Below are positions 44,956-55,895 of a stretch of 64,000 bases of DNA, piece by piece. Source of the stretch: Mycoemilia scoparia (Eukaryota; Kickxellomycota; Kickxellomycetes; Kickxellales; Kickxellaceae); assembly GCA_027575805.1 (NCBI GenBank), contig JANBPU010000001.1, forward strand, positions 310,001 to 374,000, given 5' to 3'. Numbering within the stretch: position 1 is the stretch's first letter; the number at the start of each line of letters is the position of its first letter. The notes beneath the pieces are model-generated. The model ran no database searches and was not told the DNA's origin. It was given only the letters and a program-made list of their open reading frames with translations. A program made the position numbers and the translations under genes.

Positions 44956-45884
44956 AAGGCGTATATTTGGTTGATGTTCTAGCATGAGACTGCGATGGTT
45001 TTAACTATCAACTGAAACCAGCATAAACCTGGAGGATTTCTAGTATCCTCAATTGAGCAGACTTGGTTGGGTTCAATAGTTCCTTGGCAGCATTTCTATT
45101 GTCGCACTCTATTTTGTGATGGAATAGAGTTTGTTGCCATTGTAATACTTTACCATACACTTGAATGTTGTTATTTGGGCTCCGCTTATTCTAACAGAAA
45201 GTTGAAGGCATGTAATTGTATCCCGAAAGTAGCGCCCTGAAAGAACCCGCACATTTTGTCCAGGCCTGCGAGAAACAGGCTGGAGTAGAATAGAGGGAGA
45301 AAAATGGGCTGCATAGTACATTCTATCAAATCCCATTTAAAAAACAGAGGCCATTGCAAAACAACCAAAGCTATGGGGGAGCAGGGAAGCAAAGCATGAC
45401 ACACTAATGAAACGAACCTGAATGGGGATGGTTGGCCAAAGAACAAAAGAAAAGAGAGTGGCAATATCAGTGGGGGAGAGAGAGGGATATGAGATGTAAG
45501 TAAGCCAGAAAGACACAGATCCCTTGTTCACACATCAAAACATTGACTGCAACCAAATTGCCTCCATCCATCAAGCTTATTTACATTTTTCCTATTCGAG
45601 GATACGCGACTCCGCACTTTTGACTATTTATTTCACTCCACTCACTTTGACTTTTGCTCTTTTCTTTTTTGAATTTCTCCTAAAGCCCCTATTTGTTTTC
45701 TTTTTGTTCCCTACTAATATTTCCTCGAGATACGCACAGATACCACAGTGGCAGCAGCAAGAGCAATAGTGTGTTTTTATTAACGCCGATTCATATACAC
45801 TACATCATTACCAACCGCAAGTAGAAGTGGTGCTGGGCATCCCTTCAACCAAAACAATTTAGATAGTATTCTCCGCGACAAGAC

Positions 45885-47493
45885 ATGGGCTCAGTAATTT
45901 CTGCTCTTCGTGGCAGCAGCTTTCCTTTCACCGCGCCCTTTCACGCCGATGGATTTTCATCACAGGCCAATATCTCAGCCCTTGAGAGCAGATACGCAGG
46001 CCTTGTGCTGAGGCTCGAAGGTAATGCCACTGCACTCTGCTATGCATCTATATATGTATCTGCAAAGAGAGAGCAATTATTGAGAATCCAAGCCTTATTT
46101 TTTGTATAGATGCACCATTAGGAGCCGAGGCCGATGAGTTCTTATATGAGGGTAGACAGCTGATAGAGGAGCTGAAGCATTATCGAGATTGCACCAAGGA
46201 AATCCAAGCCGCACTTATGCAACCAACACGAGAAAACGAGCATGCGGCCTGGAGAGTACTTGGTGGCAACATTAACTTTTTACGAAGAGCACACGCATAT
46301 GGTGTTAGGCTAGGTATGTATTTCTACATTATATTTGTGATCTAAAGCGGAGGAGGAGGGTGTTTAGCCTTACCCATGCATTATTGCTGCATACATTTTC
46401 CCCTACGATCATGGGAATATTGAATTTTCTGGCCTAACAAACCGATTGTTCCAAACCGTTATAGAGCACGAGACCTCCAGACTGCTGGAGTCTCTAAACA
46501 TATCCAGTCTGACTCAGCTGCAGGGCTCTCAATGCGCGGACGATCAGCCAAGAGCCGAGCTATTTTTTGCCAAAATTTCACAATTCAGCTTTGAGTTCGA
46601 TAAATATAAGGTTAGTATTCTAACTTTCATGCACATACACACATATTCGAATCCTTTGCTTCTACAATTTCAACTGTAGAGATAGCAGGGTTTCGGCCTT
46701 TTCTCTGTGCTGCATTTGCGAGTTGGCTTGCTCACACACAAACCATTTAAATACCCACATAATAGATGAGCGCAAGGTCTCTTCAAAACGACTTTTCATA
46801 TTATCGCAGAACTCTCTCTAGGATGAGAGATTCCGAAGACCCTCACATAACGGAAGGAATTATAGACGCCGACATTGCTAACCAAATGTCGCTTTTCTAT
46901 GCCTATCCCAACCCCATGTTCCGCATCATAATCAACTCTGCCACAAACTATTCACAAAAGGTAAGCATACAAATATTAGGTTAAGCTTATTTATTTGTCC
47001 GAGGTTGGCTCTCACATGACCTCTAACCCCGTTTTTATTATGGCTTTTGTATCCAAAGAATGACACAAACTCTTTCCTTGAGTTGCTTGCTGCACTGAAA
47101 ATAGCATGTGCAAATATGCTCAAGAACTCGGGCTATGATGAAGAGACAAAGCAGCGGGCCCTGACGATCCTTACTGCAAGCAGCATTTTGTTTGACTGGA
47201 TTGACACAAACGGCGTGTTTGTGCCGTCGTCTTCAATTAATGTAAGTGACCTTTTAGGCCTCCTGCCTCTTTGTGTATCATCTACACAATCATTGTCGTT
47301 TTTGAATTTCCTGACATTGGCCAGTATATCCTAACTCTAATGTCCATATGCTTAGGTTGTCACCGTCATCAATGCTATCAAGCAGCATGCAGGCAAAAAG
47401 GAGGAAGAATACATGGATGCTCTAAGGATTCACACCAAAACACTCAAAGGCCCTGGCGTCCCAAGAAAAGTCAAGTCGATGATGGGATTCTAA
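45885..47493 (+). CDS. CYRI/FAM49 protein (CYFIP-related Rac1 interactor)
   Basis: Six exons, 45885-46020, 46110-46313, 46465-46610, 46766-46960, 47059-47241 and 47356-47493, giving 333 residues, close to animal CYRI (about 323). The first residues MGSVISAL carry Gly2, which fits N-myristoylation as in CYRI-B. The Rac-binding helix is strikingly conserved: QNDFSYYRRTLSR, with the Arg pair at 176-177 matching the two Arg residues required for Rac1 binding in animals. DIANQMSLFYA, ILFDWIDTNGVF and the C-terminal ALRIHTKTL are further family blocks. Family role: membrane-bound CYRI competes with the Scar/WAVE complex for active Rac1 and so limits Arp2/3-driven protrusion. Function in this fungus is inferred. 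Confidence 0.92.
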
Positions 47494-48312
47494 TAATTTA
47501 TTCTAATGTACTCATTTATGTTGTTACTATTTCATCGCCTTTTTATTAAGATATTCACCCTCAAGTGTTCGTTTGGCACACCTGTCTTTCAATACTTCCT
47601 CTTCATTTTGTCTACTCAGCTACCTCTCAACATACACCTTATTTTTCTGCAACCTCTTTTTCGTCTTCATCTGATAAAGTTCCTTGCTATCTTTCCCTCT
47701 CTCCCTATATCTATTTCTATTGCTCACCATTCTTTCGACGCATCTAACATCGCCCTCGTCATATACTATTATTACTACTATTATTACCCCTTTGCTAACC
47801 ACTCATTTGAATTTGGCAATTCCTAAGTTATCTAACTCTCTTTCTGCCGGTCGAACTCCGTGGCACAAGTATTTCTTGCTATATCCAAGATTTTTTGCAT
47901 ATGACAAACTTATTAAAAACATTTATTTAAACCATGTATTATGTCAACGGCATAGCGCAATGTTCAATTGCATTTTTTTATAAATGCACTAACATCCTAG
48001 TTAAAAAAGGTCTAACATGATCATTAGTTCTAAATCTTTGGAGGCTGCCAGAATGCTGATGCTGATTGTTGTACATTAGCTAAGCCTAGCCCAGATATCT
48101 GAACATGCTCTTCTACTTCCTGATTCCAACCAACATATATATGACCCATAACGTTTAATAGAATTCATAGAAAGGTAAATATACGAAGCTTTTGATGTCA
48201 AAGAGCTAAACAAGCAAGTAAAAGCAACAAAGTTAAGTATCTGGAGAGTATATGTAAATAGACCAACCCGTAAACCAAGACAAATATTACCAGAGAAGAT
48301 TGCACTGTAGAT
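47494..48312. other. Intergenic between CYRI and Rad18 genes
   Basis: About 820 bp. The first 300 bp are pyrimidine-rich 3' flank with short chance open frames. AT-rich sequence follows up to the Rad18 start. No gene or recognised repeat. Confidence 0.5.
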
Positions 48313-49929
48313 ATGGATTTAGCAATTCTCGACATAGAAGATCCGACAGACTGGCCAAATACTTTGCCAGATTGGCGCCAACTTGACAATCATCTCAGAT
48401 GCCCTATATGCAAAGAATATTTTGCAACACCAATGACCATAGTTTCATGTAGCCATAACTTTTGTTCTTTGTGCATTCGGCGGCATCTGAGTGTCGAGAA
48501 GGGATGCCCAACTTGTCGTACACCCGTTGAAGATGTAACCTCGGAATTGCGCCCAAATCGTCTAGTAGACAACATCGTTTCGTCCTTTAAATCTGGAAGG
48601 TAGGACATTGTGGCAGCCTTCAGAGGATAGCCGTCTCACAAAGCAATTACTAAGACCATATATATACATTATTGTAGGAAATCATTGCTTGATATCATCA
48701 ATAAAGAGGACACTGCTATGAAAACCAGTACTCCAAAGAAAAGTAATAAAACACAAAACACAGGGCATTCCAAACGATTACGAAGTCAAATGAAGAAAAG
48801 AAATTATTCTGCTGATAAAGATAGTGGCATTGGCGCGCCAAATTCTGAAGTTACAACAATACTATCATCATCGTCATCACATGATGACTATTTTGATTCT
48901 GATCACAAATATTCAAGTGGCAGTGATTATGAGGATATACCAAAAAAGAGGTTAAAAAAGTCAAAACCCACAAACAACAGCCGATCTTCACAAAATAACT
49001 TAGCCGATAAATGCGTAGATAGTTCTACACCAATACACCAGAGTTCATCCCAAGGAGAGGATGGAAAGGTTGCCTGCCCAAACTGTCAAAAACAAATATT
49101 CAGTAGTATAATTAACAGCCATCTCGATCGGTGTTTGCAGGACATCCCCAAGACTAAGCAAAATCCTAAGAAACAAGCATCTTCGGTGTTTAATTGGGGA
49201 TTGAAAAGGCAAGCCAATAACAATAAGGGCATAACCCTGCCAAAACCAACAAAGCTGGTTTACAGTATAATGTCAGAAGCAAAGCTTCGTCGAACTCTCA
49301 AGGATTTGGGTATACCACACCACGGAGACAAATACACATTACAAGCACGACACACAGAATGGGTGGCATTGTATCTCGCTAACGATGACTCCACATCACC
49401 AAGATCACATAAAAAGCTATTGATGGATCTTGAGAAGTGGGAGCAAGCAATGTTGCTTGGCAGTGACGTTGGTCATAGTAATAGCAGCAATAAAAGAAAC
49501 ACAAGTAGCAGTGCTAGTGGTGTAAATAGTGGCAGCAGCATTGCAACAGCAAGCGGATCCTTTTCATCTTTATCAACACTTCCAGCAACCACCACGCCCA
49601 CACCCATCACCGATGCCAATGATAGCAGTAATATCCTCAAAGAGCATAATGAAAAGTATGCGAGCTCCTATGAAGAGCTCATAGCTCTTGCACGAAAATC
49701 ACGCCCTCCAGCCAACCCAGCTACTATTAAACCGCCACAAAGTAGCAAAACTGATATTAATGACAGCAATAACCCATCGATTGTATTTATCACCAATGCA
49801 CAAAAATCACCAACGTCCGAAACAATGAAAGTGGCAGAAACGCCGCCAGCAATAGTGGAAGATTCATTCAACGACATTGGCGAATACCTGGATGGTTTAG
49901 ATACCAACATACCGCCCAGCCCAGATTAA
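48313..49929 (+). CDS. RAD18: Rad18 E3 ubiquitin ligase
   Basis: Two exons, 48313-48599 and 48678-49929, giving 512 residues. A RING finger at about 30-68 (CPICKEYFATPMTIVSCSHN then FCSLCIRRHLS, CPTCR) is followed by the Rad18-typical ELRPNRLVDNIVSSF. A UBZ4 zinc finger lies near 228-250 (CPNCQKQIFSSIINSHLDRC), and a SAP-type helical segment near 300-335 (SIMSEAKLRRTLKDLGIPHH). The C-terminus is long, Ser/Asn/Thr-rich and low-complexity. Domain order RING-UBZ-SAP is that of Rad18, which with Rad6 monoubiquitinates PCNA at stalled forks to start translesion synthesis. The gene lies convergent to Sec9. Confidence 0.95.
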
Positions 49930-50398
49930 AAAACTACACCAACTTGCATAGAATTTTACCATTTAATAACAATGACCAATTATGAAAATCCTCTTGTATA
50001 CGCAAAATGCCTAAACTATATATCAAAATAAATTTAACGCTCTATCAGTAAGCGAAAATCGCCTTCGATCTACTTCTACTACAATATTCTGCAACTTCGT
50101 TTTTGTCTTTTAAAGCGTGAAATTAGATAAATTGGTGGAATTAAACTTGGGATCAAACGTGTGGTAGGCATACATAGCTTCTCACACTAGTCTAACCACA
50201 GGCCATCTGTTATACAGCTCCTAAGGGCACAATTTTGTCTATCTAAGGCCTTGTGAAATCCAACCATTTAAAAATAGGTAACAATAACTATAGCCTTTGA
50301 AAAGTTATTTCTATTAGAATCTTTAGAGAGATAGGGGAAATGAAGAATGGTATAAAACAACGAAATATATAATTGCAAAGCACTGTTGAACAGAGTTG
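49930..50398. other. Convergent 3' region between Rad18 and Sec9 genes
   Basis: About 470 bp, AT-rich, between facing stop codons. AATAAATT near 50029 could serve Rad18. Nothing else recognised. Confidence 0.5.
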
Positions 50399-51434
50399 TT
50401 ATTTGATCTTGTTGAGATGGAACTGGGCAATTCCAATTTGTGCATGAGCACTGTTTGCCTGGTTGGAAATGCGGCTGACGGCTTGGTTTTGCTGATCCAA
50501 CTCCTCGTTCATGTTCATGGCGACCTGGCGGAGTCGATTCACAGACTGGCCAATCATGTTCAAGTTGCCGTCTATTTCGTCCTCAACCTGTGGATCTTCG
50601 TTGTCGCCTTGTAGTGTGTATCTGCCACGCTCAGCCTGGCTAAGCTTGCTTCTATATTTGTTGCTAATAAGGCCACCACTACCACCATTTCCATTGGGAT
50701 CTCCTCCACCTGCTCCCATCAGTTCACTATTAGCAAGGACCTTGGCGCTGTCTTCAACACGCTTCCTGCTCTCTTGATCTTTTCTGAGCATCTCTTCTTT
50801 GACCTTTCTCTCATGCTCAAGCTGTAGCTGTTTGCGCTCAAGCTCTTCCTGGCGCCTCTTCTTGCGGGTGAATGGGTTGCCAATATGTATATGGAATATG
50901 GACTTGTTGAGAGTACGTAGCTTGGATGAGGATTCGGTGGCTACTGCGGCGGTATTCTCGATGATGTCCATATTGAGTTCTGCCCGGTTAAGCTGGGCTA
51001 TTTATAGCGTGAACATGTAAAAATAGTATATATTATATATATAGTCAATAAATGTGTGTGCAAGATTCCCAGGCGATGGTATAAATCCATAACATGTGTT
51101 CTCATATATACTTGCCTCCTTGTTGACCTAGTTGCTCCATAGTCCTGGCCGCCTTGTCTTCTGTTTCAGCCAAGACGCCCAGGGTCTTGCGTGTTGAAGC
51201 AAGAGACTCCTGCTTTGTCTCCATTATCTTGGAGCGTATGATGTCGAATTCCTCCTCCTCTTCTGTGGGCTCATGCTGGCGGTAGGAATTGGGAATGTTT
51301 GTGCCATTATTAGGATAGTTTGGTGTCCCAGCACCACTGTAGCTAGGGCCATTAGAGTACCCGCCATTTGAACTTCCTGGTCCCTGCGGCCTAGAATACG
51401 AGTAGTTATTATTATAATTATTATAGTTGGACAT
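50399..51434 (-). CDS. SEC9: Sec9/SNAP-25-type Qbc t-SNARE
   Basis: Two exons on the minus strand, 51434-51116 and 50997-50399, giving 305 residues. The N-terminus (1-45) is Asn/Gly/Tyr-rich. SNARE helix 1 spans about 62-125 (DIIRSKIMETKQESLASTRK ... MEQLGQQGAQLNRAELNMD). A Lys/Arg/Glu-rich linker and then SNARE helix 2 (about 240-300, NMIGQSVNRLRQVAMNMNEE ... QAVSRISNQANSAH) follow. Both helices carry the zero-layer Gln. No membrane span or Cys cluster is evident, as in fungal Sec9. Family role: pairs with Sso-type syntaxin and Snc-type synaptobrevin in exocytic fusion at the plasma membrane. The intron has a GC donor (GAG|GCAAGT). I chose M at 51434 (MSNYNN) over an upstream in-frame Met with a hydrophobic, non-conserved extension. 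Confidence 0.93.
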
Positions 51435-52122
51435 GGTTTGGAAATAAATAATACAGAAACAATGGAAAGAAGGAACAATAAAAAACGAATGGAAAATAAT
51501 AGTACACACAGAAAAAAGGAGGCTAGCAGTACTGTTTCTAGCTATCAAGCCTTTCCATCATCACCACCGCCTATAAATTAATACACTTGGTGGTGGCTGC
51601 GTGGTACCAAATTAGCCAATGGACACAACGCATAGCCAGGCTAAAACCAAATAGTGACTAGAATGATATTGAAACCATTTCTAAAAAACCTCTAACCAAT
51701 CATCGAATCTATGCCAGAACCCCCGCTAACAGCATTAGAAGCTATGGATGCAGAAGTCCTAGGAATCTGCAAAGATGGCATTTTTTTCTAAAGGTCAAAG
51801 CACAGCTGGAAAATACTCTTCAACTCGCATGCATACAGTCGTATCTCTTGTTGACACTACTTTGGAGTGACTTTCTCTCTCTCTCTCAATGGCCAGCCTC
51901 AATACAAAAATGCCACACTCTGCCGCCAATTGCAGCCAGGATTGCTTCTAGTCTGTGGGTAAATGAGAATAGATTTGGTTTGTTTTGTTGACATACACAA
52001 AGGCACAGGCTTGGCAAATCACTCAGGTCAAGCGATCATCAAAACATCCAATCTTTTTTAGATAAACAAAATGTTCAAGTTGCCAGATGTTTAACATAAA
52101 GGGACTTCTTCCTCGCTCACAC

Positions 52123-52262
52123 ATATGAGTGATTATTTTTGAAGGGCCAAATGCAGATGGTGCATAATGAAGTATTGGTCAATGAAAATATATGGTGATT
52201 AGTATGCAAGTTGAAACTGGCCTACTAGTAAAACTTAGTCCTTCAAAAATAACCACCCATAT
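52123..52262. repeat. Family A element, copy in the Sec9 upstream region
   Basis: Left end ATATGAGTGATTATTTTTGA; right end GTCCTTCAAAAATAACCACC followed by CATATGG. The ends are near-perfect inverted repeats. The centre differs from the other A copies. Confidence 0.75.
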
Positions 52263-52411
52263 GGCAGAATCTCCTTCAAAGGTGTATCAGAATAATATCC
52301 TGGATAGTAGCCAATAGTCGGCCATACACCAGCTAAAATGTATGGCTTATGGGCTGATTCACAGGGAACGTGTGAGCGTGTCGTCTGTTCCCTTTTGATG
52401 GAGAACTTGCC
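52263..52411 (+). repeat. Family B element between two family A copies
   Basis: Left end GGCAGAATCTCCTTCAAAGG, core AAAATGTATGGCTTATGGGC, right end TTTTGATGGAGAACTTGCC. It abuts one A copy on each side with no spacer, the best-preserved B copy in the window. Confidence 0.8.
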
Positions 52412-52536
52412 TTATGAGCAATAATTTTTGAAGGGTACCTTTAGTGGCCAATGATTATAGGGGCAATTACAGTCAAATATGTGATCGCAGTTTATTAGGA
52501 GATGGTCACACTTCAAAAATTTAACCACCTATATGG
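52412..52536. repeat. Family A element, second copy of the composite
   Basis: Starts TTATGAGCAATAATTTTTGA and ends CACTTCAAAAATTTAACCAC + CTATATGG. The centre holds GGCCAATGATTATAGGGGCA, the shared family A phrase. Confidence 0.78.
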
Positions 52537-53530
52537 ACCAATTCCATTTTATGCCGAACAACCATGGGTTGGACTTTTATATGTGAACTAATACGATTTG
52601 CCAACTGAATCCAATCATCATTTATAAATACCACAATAATGCTTTTAAAAAAGTCCATTGTCGATACAGTTCATATCATCACATTGGCCTTGCCAAACGT
52701 GGCTAGTTCAAACAACCAGAAGAGAAGGGTGCATTTTTTCTGTGCAATAGTGTATATAACAAAAGAAATGTCCAATGTGTCCAACAAATGCTCTTGACAG
52801 GGGCCCACATGTGTGATGGCAATTCTTTTATGTGCGCACAAACAGAATCTGATCGCTTTTCTGAATATTGCCCAAAGCCAGGGATGGAAGATAGGTCGTG
52901 GAAAATCCAGTAGGCGGATGTGGTTGCATCGCTATTCAAAGTGCAATTCATGTTTCCTCCCGATTATCATTTTTCTGGTTACAGCCGAGTGATTTTAGCC
53001 ACTTACCAAGGATCATTTAAATGGGAATCATGTTATGGCAGCCACCCTAAAAATGAATGTTTCGAGGCGCTATTTAGAAAGAGATATTTATAGCAACTTC
53101 TAGTAACTTTGACATAAAAGCTGTGGCATATTATGCTCCTACTTTTCCAGAACAGAAACCACAATGTCATGTTGTTACAAAATGCCTAGAAATATATACA
53201 GAAATGTGGCCAAATTTTTTGGCTTGATTGTTTGTGCTTTATTATCAGGCAATATTGGCTGGCGTCCATTTATATCCTTGAATGCAAAATGTTTACGCAG
53301 CATTTATAGAACATCTCTTGGCAGAATAAACAGTGGCTATAACCAAACAGCTAAAATTATGTATATTTATTTAAGGAATACTAGTCGATTGTGTGCAGAC
53401 AAAAAATACGATGGTGGCAACTTGTAAGAAAAAATAGACTTAAAAAAATAGACACTACTACTCGGAACAGTTGAAGTAAAAAGCAATACAGTGTGAATCA
53501 ATGGGTGACGATAAGGAATTGACCACAGCC

Positions 53531-55123
53531 CTAGAAGCCTTTGAGAGCAGCAGTTCTGGTTCTGTTTAGCTGCTGTGCCATTGGTGGAACATTCTGTCCT
53601 TGTTCGCCATAAATCAGTCGCTTGAGAAGAATACTGCAATCACAAGTAGGATCGGTGGTCATGGTCTTCAGTGCGCTGGTAAGCATTTTCATGTTAGCCT
53701 GCGACATTGGCGCTGGGACCTTGTTCAGAGTAGCCAACTCCAGCAGGCTCTCGATATCCTCTGTCGTGGCTTTGGCCTCGAAAATGTCCAAGTGGCTGCT
53801 CGATCCTCTCTTGGGTATCTTGATTCCATGGATCTTTTCAGAGTCTCTGACAATAGTGTTGGTGTTTAGCATATATGTTATGTACTGATGGATCTTTTCG
53901 CCACCTATGCCTCTCTTGTCGGCCAAAAGACATGTCTGGATAATAGCAACATTGATGGTCACTCTAACGTTATGTGCCATGGCTTTAAGGATACCTTCCC
54001 GACCCAGGTCAGTTATAGGCGATGGCACAGGGCTGATTTCTCCAACTGCATCGCTTATAACAGATATTACCGATGAAATGTCCCAGCTTGGCCCCTTCTT
54101 TGCTGCCTCTTTCATCCCATGCAGGTTTATCTCGTAGTACTCTGTGGGAACGGCTGTTTCCTTTGTGCTGGCCATGTCCAGCAGGCACTGGAGCATTGGC
54201 ACGGCAGACGCCGTTGGAAAGGCTATTCTGTTCTCGTATCCTCTTCCATTGTCAACCACCATCCTCTCTACTGCAATGAGGAACGGCATAGCTGGGAACC
54301 TTTCCTTGAAGACAAACGAGTATACTGACTCTCGGTCTATTCCAAGAGTGTCTGCCAAAACCATCATTTCGCCCACAACCTGGTTGACTGACCCAAAGAC
54401 GTGGTTCCCAAGGAGCTTGATCGCCGACCCGTTTGTGACATCCAGTCCAACATCGATCGAGTTTCCAAATACGGTTGGTACCAAAAAGTCGCTAATCAGA
54501 TGCCGCGCCGGACCACTGACGGCCAGTATATTCTTTCCAGTGCCAAGAAAAGCTGGTGGTCCCCAGAACGGACACACATGGTAAAGAATGCTGGCATCGG
54601 GCTTTCCTTTAATGAGACTATTGATTTCGCCGGATGTTTTGGGCGCAGATGAGCTTAGATCGATAAGAACCAGCGCTTGTTTATTATCAATCGAGGTTTT
54701 GTTTGTAGCACAGTCGGAAACACATCCATCGGCTTCGGCAGCAGCAGCAGCAGCAGCAGCAATGGCCCTTTCTTGGGTAGTTTGTGTCCACTTTTCAATG
54801 ATGTTTGTGTATGTCTCCATGATTGCCTCATGTGTGGGTTTTATGGCAGTTACAATCATGTCACACCTGGGGACCAGGTCAGTGATCTTGTCGACAGGGA
54901 TAGCGCCCATCTGTATAATGTCATCGAGCCTGTCGCGGTCAATCCCACCACGACTAGCGATGTAGATGTTCTTTCCTTTGAAGGCGCTCAAGAGCTGTCT
55001 GGTAAGGCATGGCCCAACATTCCTCATCCCAACAACACCGATGCTCTGGACCTTGCCCATGTCAATGGGCTGTTGAGAGCCACGATCATGGTCCCGCAAG
55101 ACCTCGTCTAGATGCTCAGGCAT
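53531..55123 (-). CDS. Beta-hydroxyacid-dehydrogenase-like NAD(P)-binding protein with a second helical half
   Basis: A single exon of 530 residues. An N-terminal Rossmann fold begins at about 27 (SIGVVGMRNVGPCLTRQL, a GxxGxxxxG loop rather than the classic GxGxxG). The substrate-side strand LVLIDLSSSAPKTSGEI and CPFWGPPAFL follow. The helical core IKLLGNHVFGSVNQVVGEMM contains the Lys and Asn positions of the 3-hydroxyisobutyrate/6-phosphogluconate dehydrogenase family. A further all-helical region (about 380-510, NVRVTINVAIIQTCLLADKR) resembles a second copy of the helical domain. The substrate cannot be told from sequence. The C-terminal QNVPPMAQQLNRTRTAALKG is Gln/Asn-rich. A poly-Ala stretch from GCA repeats lies near 120. 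It is transcribed in the same direction as RFC1 upstream. Confidence 0.7.
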   Translation of the reverse strand: MPEHLDEVLRDHDRGSQQPIDMGKVQSIGVVGMRNVGPCLTRQLLSAFKGKNIYIASRGGIDRDRLDDIIQMGAIPVDKITDLVPRCDMIVTAIKPTHEAIMETYTNIIEKWTQTTQERAIAAAAAAAAEADGCVSDCATNKTSIDNKQALVLIDLSSSAPKTSGEINSLIKGKPDASILYHVCPFWGPPAFLGTGKNILAVSGPARHLISDFLVPTVFGNSIDVGLDVTNGSAIKLLGNHVFGSVNQVVGEMMVLADTLGIDRESVYSFVFKERFPAMPFLIAVERMVVDNGRGYENRIAFPTASAVPMLQCLLDMASTKETAVPTEYYEINLHGMKEAAKKGPSWDISSVISVISDAVGEISPVPSPITDLGREGILKAMAHNVRVTINVAIIQTCLLADKRGIGGEKIHQYITYMLNTNTIVRDSEKIHGIKIPKRGSSSHLDIFEAKATTEDIESLLELATLNKVPAPMSQANMKMLTSALKTMTTDPTCDCSILLKRLIYGEQGQNVPPMAQQLNRTRTAALKGF

Positions 55124-55895
55124 TCGTCAGATGTAGTTATAGGGGTTATTTAGGTATAGAAAGTGCGTGTGCGTGTGTACTAGAGAGCCCGAGAACTGCT
55201 TAATGAATACCAAGAAACTTTGAGCTCTTGGGGAGGTGTGGGGGCACAGCTGGATTTAAATAGCGTAGGCATTGCGGGGTGTGGCGCCTGGATCTTTGAA
55301 AAGGGAACTTCATTTTGGAAGGCAAGGTCTTGAGACAGGGGTAGTGCTGGTGGAATGTTCAGTGATTTGAGGGCATGGACATACACAGCGACAATCATTA
55401 ATTAGGAGAGCTCCACCAAAAGCGGGGCGGGACGAATGGCTGACCTGATTTGTCTTTATGATTACTACCTTGCGCCACCACAGTATAAAAAGGCACCACT
55501 CAGCATCGATTCCAGAATTAGATGCTAGTAATAGTGTGGCAGTAGGGATGAGTGGCTATTCTCATGATTATTATTTTGGAATATCTCCCTTGGCCTCGAA
55601 TTTCAGATACATAGGCCAATATAACAATGGACCTTTCGCCAAAATGCATCCCTCGCTCTTCTCAAAAGCAAGGAGTTGGTAATCAGCCGGCATGCATTGA
55701 GGTTAGGGCTGTGCGTCTAAGACAGGAGCGCAAGTTCATAACACAGTTTGCATATTTTATATTTTGATACCACAAATAAAATGTTAACTTGTGAAAAGGA
55801 CTGGTGCCAAAAATGATATCTAGACCTACACCGGTCTGCTGAAGAATTGCCACAGCGCCCTGCTGTTTCAAATCTTAGCGAATGTCAGAATCCGC
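55124..55895. other. Intergenic between dehydrogenase-like gene start and RFC1 stop
   Basis: About 770 bp. Probably the promoter of the dehydrogenase-like gene and 3' flank of RFC1. A GTGTGCGTGTG tract lies near 55165. No gene supported. Confidence 0.45.

Larger units (their letters stand above)
43620..45884. other. Divergent intergenic region between 5-oxoprolinase and CYRI genes
   Basis: About 2.3 kb with no supported gene. It holds a TGG microsatellite (43655-43680), a weak B-like segment near 43846-43960, and a good family B copy (44798-44955). The 45560-45880 stretch is the pyrimidine-rich CYRI leader. Confidence 0.5.
51435..53530. other. Intergenic region with a composite A-B-A repeat block
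   Basis: About 2.1 kb between Sec9 start and the dehydrogenase-like gene stop. The Sec9 promoter side has a CT tract near 51870-51890. Repeats occupy 52123-52536. The plus-strand open frame 53164-53427 (87 codons) has no recognisable content. Confidence 0.5.

Noticed and set aside
47840..47870. A GAGTTCGACCG-like sequence as a possible tRNA T-arm (minus strand)
   Set aside because: No matching A box, anticodon arm or acceptor stem could be built around it. No tRNA gene was found elsewhere in the window.
53164..53427. An 87-codon plus-strand frame with a hydrophobic stretch
   Set aside because: AT-rich, no family features, no splice partners, and it lies in repeat-containing intergenic DNA.
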